From positions 186,001-250,000 of the forward strand of contig CBDCGS010000005.1 in the NCBI GenBank assembly GCA_965216915.1: a stretch of 64,000 nt of DNA. Reading direction: 5' to 3'. Under the pieces are notes generated by a model that did not search any database, was not told where the DNA came from, and worked only from the letters and a program-made list of their open reading frames with translations. This document shows, in pieces, positions 1 through 8,565 of the stretch. Within the stretch, counting starts at the first letter, position 1. Every line of letters begins with the position of its first letter. Origin of the DNA: CBDCGS01 sp965216915. GTDB taxonomy: Bacteria > Pseudomonadota > Alphaproteobacteria > UBA828. Both the position numbers and the translations under genes were made by a program.

Positions 1-969
1 GCCGGTACCGGCGATTCATTGAATAACTCGGTGTTCACCCAGCAGAGCCTGGTGAGCATGCTCGAGCGGCTGGGCGTGAACACCCGCGACGCACAGATCC
101 AGACCGACAATGTCGCCGCCGTCATGGTGACCGCCGCGCTGCCGCCATTCGCCCGCCATGGCACGCACATCGACGTGACCGTCAGCGCACTCGGCGACGC
201 CGCGAGCCTGCTTGGCGGCACGCTTCTGGTCACGCCGCTTCTCGGCGCCGATGGCGAGGTCTATGCCGTCGCGCAAGGCCAAGTGGCGGTCGCCGGCTTC
301 TCGACCGGCGGCGAATCAGGAACAAACATCACCAAGGGTGTGCCGACCAGCGCCCGCCTGCCCAATGGCGGCATCGTCGAACGCGAGATCCCCTTCGCCC
401 TCGCCGAGCTCGACACGGTCAACATCTCCCTCCGCAACCCGGACTTCACCACCGCACGGCGCATCTCGCAGGCGATCAATGCCCGCCTGGGGAGCCAGTT
501 CGCCTTCGTCACGGACCCCGCGACGATCGCCCTCAGAGTGCCGAACGACTATGCGCGCGATGTCGCCGGCCTGATCACCGACGTCGAGCAGCTGCAGGTC
601 GAGCCAGACACCGTCGCGCGCGTTGTCATGGACGAGGCGTCTGGCATCATCGTCATGGGCGAGAACGTGCGCATCAACACGATCGCGATCGCGCACGGCA
701 ACCTCACGATCCGGGTGTCCGAGACGCCGCAAGTTTCTCAGCCGGGCGCCTTCGCACCGGAGGGCTCGGAGACCGTGGTCGTCGAGCGCACCGAGATCGA
801 GATCGACGAGGACACCGAGAACCGCCTGCACGTCGTCAATCCCGGCGTCAGCCTCCAGGACCTCGTGGCCGGTCTCAACTCGCTCGGCGTCGGCCCGCGC
901 GACATGATGGCGATCCTGCAGACGATCAAGGCCGCCGGCGCCCTCCAGGCCGAAATTCAGGTGCTGTGA
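1..969 (+). CDS. flgI: Flagellar P-ring protein FlgI (5' partial)
   Basis: FlgI is exported to the periplasm and forms the P ring around the flagellar rod in the peptidoglycan layer. The reading frame is open from base 1, so the N-terminus with its signal peptide lies outside the window; 322 codons of a family usually near 370 are visible. The visible start GTGDSLNNSVFT, followed by SMLERLGVN and VAAVMVTAALPPFA, is the classic FlgI signature, and the C-terminus ends in a stretch rich in LVAGLNSLGVGPRDMMAILQ, as in the family. The TTG at base 19 is internal and not a start. The stop TGA overlaps the ATG of flgJ, so the two are probably translationally coupled. Confidence 0.97.
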   Translation, partial: AGTGDSLNNSVFTQQSLVSMLERLGVNTRDAQIQTDNVAAVMVTAALPPFARHGTHIDVTVSALGDAASLLGGTLLVTPLLGADGEVYAVAQGQVAVAGFSTGGESGTNITKGVPTSARLPNGGIVEREIPFALAELDTVNISLRNPDFTTARRISQAINARLGSQFAFVTDPATIALRVPNDYARDVAGLITDVEQLQVEPDTVARVVMDEASGIIVMGENVRINTIAIAHGNLTIRVSETPQVSQPGAFAPEGSETVVVERTEIEIDEDTENRLHVVNPGVSLQDLVAGLNSLGVGPRDMMAILQTIKAAGALQAEIQVL

Positions 970-1283
970 TGGAGCTCGCGAGCCCCCTCCCCTTCGACCA
1001 GCTGGCGAACAACCAGCATGCGCCGACGCCCGGCCGCACGAGCGACCCGGACACCGCGCGCGCGGCGGCAGAGGAGTTCGAGGGGTTCTTCTTGGCAATG
1101 TTCCTGGACGCCATGTTCAGCGGCATCAAGACCGATGGCGTATTCGGCGGCGGCCATGCCGAAGGCGTCTACCGCTCGCTTCTCAACCAGCAATATGGCG
1201 ACGCGATTGCGAAGGCCGGAGGCCTCGGCATCGCCGATCACGTGCAGCGCGAGCTTCTGATCGCGCAGGAGGCGTCCTCATGA
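969..1283 (+). CDS. flgJ: Rod-binding protein FlgJ, N-terminal domain only
   Basis: FlgJ N-terminal domains act as scaffold or cap for rod assembly in the periplasm. This 104-residue protein has only that domain: AAAEEFEGFFLAMFLDAMF, then GVYRSLLNQQYGDAIAKAGGLG. It lacks the C-terminal muramidase domain of enterobacterial FlgJ, the normal situation in alphaproteobacteria, where a separate lytic enzyme is used. The ATG at 969 overlaps the flgI stop by one base; a GTG at 966 is an alternative in-frame start. The end overlaps the next gene by four bases, continuing a tight operon. Confidence 0.93.
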   Translation: MELASPLPFDQLANNQHAPTPGRTSDPDTARAAAEEFEGFFLAMFLDAMFSGIKTDGVFGGGHAEGVYRSLLNQQYGDAIAKAGGLGIADHVQRELLIAQEASS

Positions 1284-1750
1284 TGCAGGCACACGCTCAA
1301 ATTCAAGACCGTCACGATCCACTCGCCGATCTCGTGAACATCACCAACCGGTTGATCGACCTCATCACCGCGGAGATCGCGGCGCTGCGCGCCATGCGGC
1401 CCAAGGATATCCGTCCCCTGCAGGACGAGAAGGCCGCGCTCGCCAGCCGTTATGAGCGCGAGCTGACCGCGCTCCGTGACCGGTCGGCCGCGGGGATCCC
1501 GCCGGAGCCGCGCTTGGCGGCCGAGCTCCGCGCCAGCACCGGCACGCTCAACAGCGTGCTCGCCGAGAACCGCCAGGTCCTCGAGGCGGCGCGCACAGTC
1601 AACGGCAGCGTGATGAAGGTGATGGCCGACGAAATCTCGCGCCAGCGCAACCCCGGTGAACGATATGGCCCCCGGCTCGGCCCGCGCGAGCAGGAGCGGC
1701 GCGACAATTCCGTCGTCGTCGGCCCCATCAGTCTCGACGCCCAGATCTAA
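1280..1750 (+). CDS. flgN: FlgN-like flagellar export chaperone
   Basis: A 156-residue, mostly helical and charged protein lying directly before flgK and flgL, the place where FlgN, the export chaperone of those two hook-associated proteins, is usually encoded. Residues 15-60 (DPLADLVNITNRLIDLITAE, then KDIRPLQDEKAALASRYERE) match the long N-terminal coiled-coil pattern of the FlgN family; the C-terminal 35 residues are polar and probably flexible. The start codon overlaps the flgJ stop and is preceded by a strong AGGAGG (1267-1272). Sequence conservation in this family is weak, so the call rests on length, helical pattern and position. Confidence 0.75.
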   Translation: MMQAHAQIQDRHDPLADLVNITNRLIDLITAEIAALRAMRPKDIRPLQDEKAALASRYERELTALRDRSAAGIPPEPRLAAELRASTGTLNSVLAENRQVLEAARTVNGSVMKVMADEISRQRNPGERYGPRLGPREQERRDNSVVVGPISLDAQI

Positions 1751-1777
1751 CGAAAGCGAGCGCACGCGAGCACACGC

Positions 1778-3568
1778 ATGTCTTCGATCGGCCTTACCCT
1801 CAACAACGCGATGAGCGGCCTGACCGCGGGTCAAGCCGCGCTTTCGGTCGCGTCGCAGAACGTGGCGAACGTCAACACCGAGGGTTTCACGCGCAAGATC
1901 GCCAACCAGTCGAACCGGGTCGTCGACGGCCTTCCGAACGGGGTGCAGGTTGAGACCGTCACCCGCATCACCCATGAGTTCCTGAACAACGAGTTCCGCC
2001 GCACGACGAGCGAAGCCGGGCGCACGCAGGCGCTCACCGAGTTCTTCGAGCGCATGCAGACCTTGTTCGGCTCGCCCGGCAGCAACACCTCGTTCGCAGA
2101 CGATTTCACGAACTTGATGACCGCCCTCGAAGCGCTCTCGAACAATCCGGAGAGCGCCGGGCTTCGCTTTGACGTGGTCGCAGCCGCGCAGATCGTCGCC
2201 GACAACATCTCGCGCACCGCCAATGACATTCAGGCGCTGCGGCTCGACGTGGATCGCGAGATCAAGGCCGCCGTCGATCGAATCAACGTGGATCTTGTCG
2301 AGATCGACAGCCTCAACGCCGACATCAAGCGTATCGAGGCGGTCGGCGGATCGGCAGCCGATCTCGAAGATCAGCGCGATCTGCTCATTCGGCAGGTCGC
2401 GAGCGAGATCGAGCTCGACACGTTCAGAAAATCCGACGGCCGACTGGCGCTGCTCACGAGCGGCGGCAAGACGCTGGTCGACGCTCAAGCCCATCAGATC
2501 GACTACACGCCGGTCGCGACCGTGACCGCCAACACCGTGTTCAGCGAAATGCGGATTTTTGCGCAGAACTTTGACGGCACGATCACGGGCGCGGGCGACC
2601 TCCTGGTCTCGTCCGGCACCAGCCCGAACGTCACGACCGCGCTGAGCGCGGGGCGGCTAGCCGGCCTTCTGCAGATCCGCGACCGCGAGCTGGTCGATTT
2701 TGCCGCGACGCTCGACTCGTTGGCCAACACCATCCGTGACGAGATCAACGCCGTGCATAACCTCGGCGCGGGCTTTCCGCCGCCCAACACCCTGTCCGGC
2801 ACGCGCAGCATCAACGCCGGCGACGCCTTTCAGGGCACGGGCACCGTGCGCCTCGCGGTGACCGACGCATCCGGCACGATGGTCGACGTGCACGACCTGG
2901 ACCTGACCGCCCTCGGCGCGACCACGATCAATGGGCTGCTCACGAACATCAACACGGCACTCGCCGGCAACGCGACGGCGTCAATCGTCAACGGCACGCT
3001 GCAAATCGCGGCCGATGATCCGGCGAACGGCATCGCGATCAATCCGGCCGGCACGGCCGAAGCAACGACCAACCAGAGCTTCAGCCACTTTTTTGGGTTC
3101 AACGATTTGTTCGAGGGCACGGGCTCGGCGAGCTTCGCGGTGCGCTCGATCATCCTGAACGATCCGAGCCGCGTCGCGACCGGCGAGCTCAGCACGAGCG
3201 CGGCGGTCGGCGATGTCGCCATCTCCCCCGGCGACAACCGGATCGTGCAACGACTGGCGGCCATCGGCGAGACCCAGTTCGCCTTCAGCGCGGTCGGCGG
3301 CATCCCCGCCATCAACTCGACGATCAACGATTTCGCGGGCTCCATCATCGGACTCAACGCGGCGCGCAGCAGTGCCGCGACCGATGCCCATACGCAGCGC
3401 GAATTCCAACTCGAAAACATCGAGCACCGCTACACCTCCACGACAGGCGTCAACCTCGATGAGGAGCTCGCCAACATGGTGCTCTTCCAGAACGCGTTCG
3501 CCATGTCGGCGCGCGTCTTCAGCGTGGCGTCCGAGATGCTCGACACGCTCGTGAACATGCGCGCCTAG
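1778..3568 (+). CDS. flgK: Flagellar hook-associated protein 1, FlgK
   Basis: FlgK (HAP1) forms the first junction ring between hook and filament. The 596-residue protein opens with the rod/hook-family N-terminal motif (LNNAMSGLTAGQAALSVASQ followed by NVANVNTEGFTRK) and ends with the matching C-terminal helix (NLDEELANMVLFQNAFAMSA, then RVFSVASEMLDTLVNM). The middle, about residues 330-430, holds a hook-IN-type segment (FQGTGTVRLAVTDASG, LLTNINTALAGNATASI) resembling those in FliD and FlgE of this window. It follows the FlgN-like gene by 27 bases and precedes flgL by 11, as in many flagellar operons. Confidence 0.97.
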   Translation: MSSIGLTLNNAMSGLTAGQAALSVASQNVANVNTEGFTRKIANQSNRVVDGLPNGVQVETVTRITHEFLNNEFRRTTSEAGRTQALTEFFERMQTLFGSPGSNTSFADDFTNLMTALEALSNNPESAGLRFDVVAAAQIVADNISRTANDIQALRLDVDREIKAAVDRINVDLVEIDSLNADIKRIEAVGGSAADLEDQRDLLIRQVASEIELDTFRKSDGRLALLTSGGKTLVDAQAHQIDYTPVATVTANTVFSEMRIFAQNFDGTITGAGDLLVSSGTSPNVTTALSAGRLAGLLQIRDRELVDFAATLDSLANTIRDEINAVHNLGAGFPPPNTLSGTRSINAGDAFQGTGTVRLAVTDASGTMVDVHDLDLTALGATTINGLLTNINTALAGNATASIVNGTLQIAADDPANGIAINPAGTAEATTNQSFSHFFGFNDLFEGTGSASFAVRSIILNDPSRVATGELSTSAAVGDVAISPGDNRIVQRLAAIGETQFAFSAVGGIPAINSTINDFAGSIIGLNAARSSAATDAHTQREFQLENIEHRYTSTTGVNLDEELANMVLFQNAFAMSARVFSVASEMLDTLVNMRA

Positions 3569-3579
3569 GAGAGCGTGCC

Positions 3580-4482
3580 ATGACCCGCATCGCCAACCTC
3601 GCGCAGCACGTGCTGATCCAAAACACGATCGAAAGCACGCAGGCGCGCGTATTCAGCCGCCAAGCCCAGGTCGCGAGCGGCAAGGAAGCGCAAACCTTCG
3701 ACGGCCTGCCCCGCGAAGCCGAGCGGTTGGTCAACTTCGAGGCGCAGTTCGCCCGCGCCGAGGAGTTCATTCGGCAAAACGACCTCATTCAGGCGCGCAT
3801 CCAGATCACCGACTCCTCGATCGACGGGATTTTCCAGGTCGCGAGCGAACTCAAGGTCCGCCTGCTGCAACGCGTCGACGCATCGACCGGAACGGCTGGC
3901 GGATTGGCGGCGGAGGCGACCAATATGCTCGACACGGTCGCGGGCCTCATGAACACGCAGATCAACGGCCGTTTCCTGTTCGCCGGGTCCGCGACGCAGA
4001 CCCAGCCCGTCATCGTGCCGGTGCCCGATCCGGCGGCGATCGGCGTGCCCGATGCCTCCTACTATCAGGGAGACAGTGTCGCGCTCCAGTCCCGCGCCTC
4101 CGAGTCCACCGACGTCACATACGGCATCCCCGGCGATCGCCGCGGGTTTCAGGAGATCATCGGTGCGCTCAAGGCCGCGATCCAGGGCGACACGCTGGAT
4201 GACAAAGCGCTTCTCGACACGGCGATCGGTCTGGTCGACAGCGCCGTCACCGAGCTCAATGCGATGCGCGCCTCGCTCGGCGCCGCCGCCAACGTCGTCG
4301 CGCGCGCGACCGCAACCCACGAAAATCTGCGTCTCTATGCAGAAGGCGTGATCGGCGAGATCGAGAACGTCGATGTGCCCGAAGCCATCGCCGCGCTCAC
4401 CGCCGACGAGACCGCCTTGCAAGCCTCTTTCATGACGGTGGGGCGCCTCGCACGTCTGACACTCGTCGATTTCCTCCGGTAG
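3580..4482 (+). CDS. flgL: Flagellar hook-associated protein 3, FlgL
   Basis: FlgL (HAP3) is the second hook-filament junction protein, a flagellin homologue that lacks the exposed variable domains. The 300-residue length and paired terminal helices fit: the N-terminus has TRIANLAQHVLIQNTIESTQ and RQAQVASGKEAQTFDGL, and the central part carries INGRFLFAGSATQTQPV, a hallmark of the family. A ribosome site (GGAGAG) precedes the ATG. It lies in the flgK operon and is followed 56 bases later by fliW. Confidence 0.96.
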   Translation: MTRIANLAQHVLIQNTIESTQARVFSRQAQVASGKEAQTFDGLPREAERLVNFEAQFARAEEFIRQNDLIQARIQITDSSIDGIFQVASELKVRLLQRVDASTGTAGGLAAEATNMLDTVAGLMNTQINGRFLFAGSATQTQPVIVPVPDPAAIGVPDASYYQGDSVALQSRASESTDVTYGIPGDRRGFQEIIGALKAAIQGDTLDDKALLDTAIGLVDSAVTELNAMRASLGAAANVVARATATHENLRLYAEGVIGEIENVDVPEAIAALTADETALQASFMTVGRLARLTLVDFLR

Positions 4483-4523
4483 AGCGAGAGCACTGCGCCA
4501 TGCCGACCCCAACCCAAAAAGCC

Positions 4524-4529
4524 AAGGAG
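4524..4529 (+). promoter_or_regulatory. Ribosome binding site deciding the fliW start
   Basis: AAGGAG lies nine bases before the ATG at 4539. The upstream in-frame ATG at 4500 has only a weak purine stretch before it, and the 13 residues it would add are unlike FliW N-termini. I therefore use 4539. Confidence 0.7.
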
Positions 4530-4538
4530 ACTGGCAAA

Positions 4539-5051
4539 ATGACTTTGACCGCACGAGCCGTTGCGACCGATGAGACCTTCACCGCGCCGCCGATGCAGCC
4601 GGCCGAGCAGGCGCCGAGCGCGGAGCGCCGCGTCATCTCCACGCAGCTCGGCGACATTGAGATCGACCCAAAGACCATCGTTCGCTTCGAGTCCGGCCTG
4701 CTCGGCTTCAGCGAAGCCAGCGAGTTCGTCCTCGTCGATCTCGAGAACACGAAATTCGAGCAATTCCGGATCCTGCAATGCGTCTCCGATCCGAGCCTGT
4801 CGTTCATCGTGTTTCCGCCGAGCCTGGAAAACGGCTTGATCGAAAAGGCGGATATCGACGTGGCGGCCAAGACTCTCGGCTTCGCGATGGAGAACCTCGT
4901 CGTGCTTCTTCTGGTGACGGTGCGCCGGAGCGAGGAAGGCAGCACGATGTCGCTCAATCTCCGTGCTCCGGTGATGATCGACACGGCGCTGTTCGAGGGC
5001 GCGCAGTTCGTGCTTCCGGGTGAGAAATACCCGGTGCGCTTCTCGCTCTAG
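4539..5051 (+). CDS. fliW: Flagellar assembly factor FliW
   Basis: FliW binds flagellin and, in bacteria that pair it with CsrA, relieves CsrA repression of flagellin translation. The 170-residue protein contains the whole domain from about residue 30: VISTQLGDIEIDPKTIVRFE, SGLLGFSEASEFVLVDLEN, FIVFPP and a C-terminal block (LRAPVMIDTALFEGAQFVL, ending YPVRFSL). It has about 30 extra N-terminal residues rich in Ala and Pro. It sits between flgL and the flagellin cluster. FliW-CsrA control is best known from Firmicutes, epsilon- and deltaproteobacteria; alphaproteobacteria generally use FlbT/FlaF instead. No csrA, flbT or flaF is visible here, so the partner is either elsewhere or absent. Confidence 0.93.
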   Translation: MTLTARAVATDETFTAPPMQPAEQAPSAERRVISTQLGDIEIDPKTIVRFESGLLGFSEASEFVLVDLENTKFEQFRILQCVSDPSLSFIVFPPSLENGLIEKADIDVAAKTLGFAMENLVVLLLVTVRRSEEGSTMSLNLRAPVMIDTALFEGAQFVLPGEKYPVRFSL

Positions 5052-5082
5052 CGACTGGGTACCGGACGCAGCGGGGATCGCG

Positions 5083-7116
5083 ATGCGCGACGCGCGAACA
5101 GCCATGGCGGCGGTAGCGCCAACCGGCAATGCCGACATCGTGCCAGGGACCGGCCCAACCGGTCCCGCGGCGGATGAAGGCATGTGCCACCCGGCGCTCT
5201 TGGATGGCGCGAGCGGCGGCGATCCCGACATTCTTCTGGCCCGTGGTCAGGCAGCCTATCAAGCCGGCCACTTCGAAGACGCAGTCACGTATCTGCGCGC
5301 GTCACTCCGGCGTGGCGAGCCAAGTGCGAGCACGTTGATGACCCTCGCCGCGGCACTTCTCGAGCTCGGTGACGTCGAGCGCGCCCGCCGCTGCTACCTC
5401 TCGCTGGCGGATCAGGAACCGTCGAGCGCCGCACCGTTTCGCGCGCTTGGCGATATCGCGTGGACCGAGGGGAAGCTCACGGACGCGGTCGCGTATCTCT
5501 GGCAAGCGACGATGCGCGAACCGGAATGCGCCGCGGCCTTTGCCGAGCTCGGGGACACGCTTCTGCTCCTCGGGCACGTCGCAGCGGCGCACCAGATGTT
5601 CTCGCAAGCCGTGGAAATCGACCCCGAGACGCCCGATGCCGCCGGGCGCCTCAGCGCGATCGAGGCACCCGGCGATCCACTCGCGGGGCGCCGCGAGCTC
5701 GGTCTGGCGCTTCACGCCGCCGGTGTCGTCGATGACGCGCAAGACCTCCTCGAAGAGGTTCTGGTCGAGGCCCCCAACGATCGCGACGCGCTCTCGGCGC
5801 TCGGTAATCTCTATCGCGACGGCGAGCATGTCGACCGCGCGGTCGCGGTGTACGAGCGCGCGCTCAACCGCTATCCCGACGATCACGAGCTGCGCGTCGG
5901 CCTCGCCGCCGCGCTGGGCTTGGCCGGCCGTTTTGCTGAAGGCGAGGCGGCGGTCACCGACGTCCTCGAGAACCACCCCGACGCCGCGGAGGCCTACAAG
6001 CTTCGCATCAAGCTGCTGCTCGAGCTCGGCCGTGTCGAGGACGCGCTGGAGGCGGGGGAGCACGTCGTCAGCGCAGCGCCAGACTACGCCGACGGGTGGT
6101 TTGCCCGTGCGACGGTGCTCCTCCTGAGCGGCTGCTACCGTGACGGATGGGCGGCCTATGAGTGGCGCCGCAAGCTACGCAACGCCCCGCCAGCGCTTGC
6201 GCTCGCCGAGTGGCCGGGAACGCCGCTCGAGGGCGAGCATCTTCACGTCGTCGGCGAGCAAGGCGCGGGCGATACGGTCATGTTCGCCTCCTGCCTCCCG
6301 GATCTGCAGTCGCTCGACGGCGCTGTCACCCTGCACTGTGAGCGACGCCTGACCACGCTGATGGGGCGATCGTTTCCGTGGCTCGACGTGAACCCGGCCC
6401 TGCCCGATCCGAAGATTGACGCCGGTCTCGCTGTGCAGCTTGGAAGCCTTCCGCGCTTTCTCCGCAACGAAGAGACCGAATTCGGCACCGGCGCGCCCTA
6501 CCTCCGCGCCGACGATCGCATGCGCGCCCGCTGGCGCGAAAAATTCGACACTTTGGGCGAGGGCCTCAAGATCGGGATCGCCTGGCGCGGCGGCAGAGGC
6601 ACCACAGAGCGCCGCAAGCGCACAATCCCGCTCGTCGACTTCGGCTCCCTTCTGGAAACCCCCGGCACCTGCTTCATCGACCTCCAATATGGCCCATGGG
6701 AAGCCGAGCGCGCCGCCCTGCGAAACGCTCTGGGCGATGTTCTTCATCGCCCGGCAAGCCTGGACGCCGTCAAGGATTTGGATGACTTCGCGGCGCGCGT
6801 GGCCGCGCTCGATCTCGTGATCTCGATCGACAACACGACCGTGCACTTCGCCGGTGCGCTCGGTGTGCCGGTCTGGACCCTGGTGCCAGCGGCGCCGAGC
6901 TGGCGCTGGCAGCTCGACCGGACGAGCACGCCCTGGTACGGCGCGATGCACTTGGTGCGTCAGGGACGTGATGAACCCTGGAGCGCCGTGCTCGAACGAA
7001 CGAAATCCGCCCTCGATCGCTTCATCGCAGGTGACGATCCCTGGGCCAACCACCCCCCTGTCATGACCACCCAAGTCGGAGAACCGGCACGTAGCCGGTC
7101 AACATCCGCCAAGTAG
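5083..7116 (+). CDS. TPR-repeat glycosyltransferase, FlmG-like (probable flagellin glycosyltransferase)
   Basis: A 677-residue soluble protein with two halves. Residues 45 to about 370 are tandem TPR repeats (for example ALLELGDVERARRCYLSLAD, ALSALGNLYRDGEHVDRAVA). Residues about 380-640 form a GT-B-like domain of the family-9/41 type, with GLKIGIAWRGGRG and SIDNTTVHFAGALGVPVWTL. This architecture and the place immediately before the flagellin genes match FlmG of Caulobacter, where the TPR part binds flagellin and the C-terminal part transfers the sugar. The ATG at 5083 avoids overlap with fliW; an upstream GTG-type frame start at 5020 would overlap it by 32 bases. The last 40 bases of the gene also form the flagellin 1 leader hairpin. 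The sugar donor cannot be inferred. Confidence 0.85.
   Translation: MRDARTAMAAVAPTGNADIVPGTGPTGPAADEGMCHPALLDGASGGDPDILLARGQAAYQAGHFEDAVTYLRASLRRGEPSASTLMTLAAALLELGDVERARRCYLSLADQEPSSAAPFRALGDIAWTEGKLTDAVAYLWQATMREPECAAAFAELGDTLLLLGHVAAAHQMFSQAVEIDPETPDAAGRLSAIEAPGDPLAGRRELGLALHAAGVVDDAQDLLEEVLVEAPNDRDALSALGNLYRDGEHVDRAVAVYERALNRYPDDHELRVGLAAALGLAGRFAEGEAAVTDVLENHPDAAEAYKLRIKLLLELGRVEDALEAGEHVVSAAPDYADGWFARATVLLLSGCYRDGWAAYEWRRKLRNAPPALALAEWPGTPLEGEHLHVVGEQGAGDTVMFASCLPDLQSLDGAVTLHCERRLTTLMGRSFPWLDVNPALPDPKIDAGLAVQLGSLPRFLRNEETEFGTGAPYLRADDRMRARWREKFDTLGEGLKIGIAWRGGRGTTERRKRTIPLVDFGSLLETPGTCFIDLQYGPWEAERAALRNALGDVLHRPASLDAVKDLDDFAARVAALDLVISIDNTTVHFAGALGVPVWTLVPAAPSWRWQLDRTSTPWYGAMHLVRQGRDEPWSAVLERTKSALDRFIAGDDPWANHPPVMTTQVGEPARSRSTSAK
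7083..7099 (+). promoter_or_regulatory. Conserved hairpin in the flagellin 1 leader
   Basis: ACCGGC, loop ACGTA, GCCGGT: a perfect six-pair stem 28 bases before the flagellin 1 ATG, followed by CCAAGTAGGAG. The second flagellin has the same arrangement (8619-8635) with two stem pairs exchanged in a compensating way. It lies inside the end of the upstream glycosyltransferase gene. Confidence 0.6.
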
Positions 7117-7127
7117 GAGAACAGACG

Positions 7128-8288
7128 ATGGCTCTCAACGTTATTTCGAACTTCGCGGCCAGCGTTGCGCACCGCAATCTCACCGCCACCGACATGCGGG
7201 CGACCAGCTCACTCACCAAGCTGTCGTCCGGAACGCGGGTCGTCTCGGCGAAGGACGACGCGGCCTCGCTCGCCATCGGCAAGGGCCTCCAGGTGGAGGT
7301 CGAATCGCTCCGGCAGGCTCAGGTGAACGCTGGTCAGGCGGGATCGATGCTGCAGATCGCCGACGGCGCGCTGGCCACCATCTCCGACATTTTGATGCGG
7401 ATGAAGGCTCTCGCGGTGCAGGCCTCGTCTGGCCAGTATTCGTCGACCGAACGCGGCTTCCTAAACGACGAATTCGACACGCTGCGCTCGGAGATCGATC
7501 GGATCGCCCAAGACACCGAGTTCAACGGCACCACGCTCCTCAACGGCAACGCCACGTTCACCGCCGGCACGGTCGGCACGAGCATTGATGTTGCGAGCGG
7601 TATCGAGCAGTTCATCTTCGCCAACACGCCCGGTGGCTCGTTCGTCTCCAACACCGACACGCTTGAGATCGACTTCGCCGCGAATGTGATGACTGTGACC
7701 AACCAGGTCACCGGCCAGCAGCAGACCGCCGCCATCACCGCAGCGCCGAGCGCGGGCAGCTTCCTCGACGTGAACTTCTCCGATTTCGGTCTGACCGTGC
7801 AGGTCAACTCGCTGTTCAATGCCGCGGGCACGATCTCCGCCAACAACGAGTTCATCGCAAACGCGGGCGGCACCGCGAACACGCTCCAGCTCACGTTCCG
7901 CGTCGGCACCGGCACCGCCACGACCGACGAAGTGACGATCAATCTGGAGCGCGCAACCCCGTCGAACCTCGACACCGGGTTGCCGACCGACGACATCACG
8001 AACGTCGGCAACGCCGAGTTGACGATGAACCATCTCGATGCCGCGCTCGACAAGGTTAACAACATCCGCTCCGATGTCGGCACGGCGCAGAACCGAGTGG
8101 CCTTCGCCGCCTCCAACCTCGCGATCAGCGTGGAGAACACCGAGGCGGCGCGCTCCAACCTCCTCGACCTCGACGTGGCGAAGGAGATCTCCTACCTCAC
8201 CTCCCAGCAGATCCTGATGCAGGCCGGCGTCTCGATGCTCGCGCAAGCGAACCAGATGCCGCAGAACCTGCTCACCCTGCTCCAGTAG
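7128..8288 (+). CDS. fliC: Flagellin (first of two tandem copies)
   Basis: Flagellin polymerises into the filament. The 386-residue protein has the conserved N-terminal helix region (SSLTKLSSGTRVVSAKDDAA, LQIADGALATISDILMRMK, TEFNGTTLLNG) and C-terminal region (GTAQNRVAFAASNLAISVEN, EAARSNLLDLDVAKEISYLT). Between them, about residues 150-290, is a Thr/Asn/Gly-rich surface domain that is the likely glycosylation target. It aligns without gaps to the next gene at roughly four residues in five, so the pair is a tandem duplication. Translation starts at an ATG preceded by AGGAG. No good sigma54 promoter is seen directly upstream, unlike the second copy. Confidence 0.97.
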   Translation: MALNVISNFAASVAHRNLTATDMRATSSLTKLSSGTRVVSAKDDAASLAIGKGLQVEVESLRQAQVNAGQAGSMLQIADGALATISDILMRMKALAVQASSGQYSSTERGFLNDEFDTLRSEIDRIAQDTEFNGTTLLNGNATFTAGTVGTSIDVASGIEQFIFANTPGGSFVSNTDTLEIDFAANVMTVTNQVTGQQQTAAITAAPSAGSFLDVNFSDFGLTVQVNSLFNAAGTISANNEFIANAGGTANTLQLTFRVGTGTATTDEVTINLERATPSNLDTGLPTDDITNVGNAELTMNHLDAALDKVNNIRSDVGTAQNRVAFAASNLAISVENTEAARSNLLDLDVAKEISYLTSQQILMQAGVSMLAQANQMPQNLLTLLQ

Positions 8289-8298
8289 CGCGGCGTAC

Positions 8299-8332
8299 CG
8301 GCCGGTGAGGCGGACCGAGCGCCTCCCGGCCG
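8299..8332 (+). terminator. Strong hairpin after flagellin 1
   Basis: CGGCCGGTGAGGCG and CGCCTCCCGGCCG form a 13-pair stem with one bulged T and a seven-base loop, starting ten bases after the flagellin 1 stop. No T run follows, so it may end transcription poorly on its own or protect the abundant flagellin mRNA from 3' decay. Confidence 0.6.
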
Positions 8333-8408
8333 CGCTACCCGCGCGGCATCGCCCCGCCCGCTACAGAGGGATGTGGAATGACGCGACGCGAGATCCACGG
8401 TCATGACG

Positions 8409-8455
8409 CGGCAGAGCTTGCCCGGCAAATCCTGCCGGCTCGGCAAGACCTGCCG
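8409..8455 (+). promoter_or_regulatory. Three CGGCA-N5-TGCCS dyads, candidate FlbD enhancer
   Basis: Three dyads follow one another: CGGCAGAGCTTGCCC (8409-8423), CGGCAAATCCTGCCG (8423-8437) and CGGCAAGACCTGCCG (8441-8455). They end 111 bases before the -24/-12 promoter at 8566. A related single dyad lies 95 bases before the fliK sigma54 promoter. Position and repetition fit binding sites for a sigma54 activator; FlbD, encoded at 25541, is the natural candidate. The intergenic stretch 8289-8659 also holds a TTGCCG-GT-CGGCAA palindrome at 8512-8525, and no gene. Confidence 0.65.
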
Positions 8456-8565
8456 CGTGACCGGGTCTCGATGCGGCACAATTTTCCCGGAACAGGCTTA
8501 CCGGGTCGTTATTGCCGGTCGGCAAAATCGTCCGATTACAACCAGTTAGACAACGTGGCAACGAC

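Noticed and set aside
5020..5083. Longer N-terminus for the FlmG-like gene
   Set aside because: It would overlap the end of fliW by 32 bases and add residues without TPR character; ATG at 5083 preferred.
7030..7060. Search for a sigma54 promoter before flagellin 1 at the position seen in copy 2
   Set aside because: No TGGC-TTGC pair at correct spacing; flagellin 1 is more likely read from upstream or from another promoter type.
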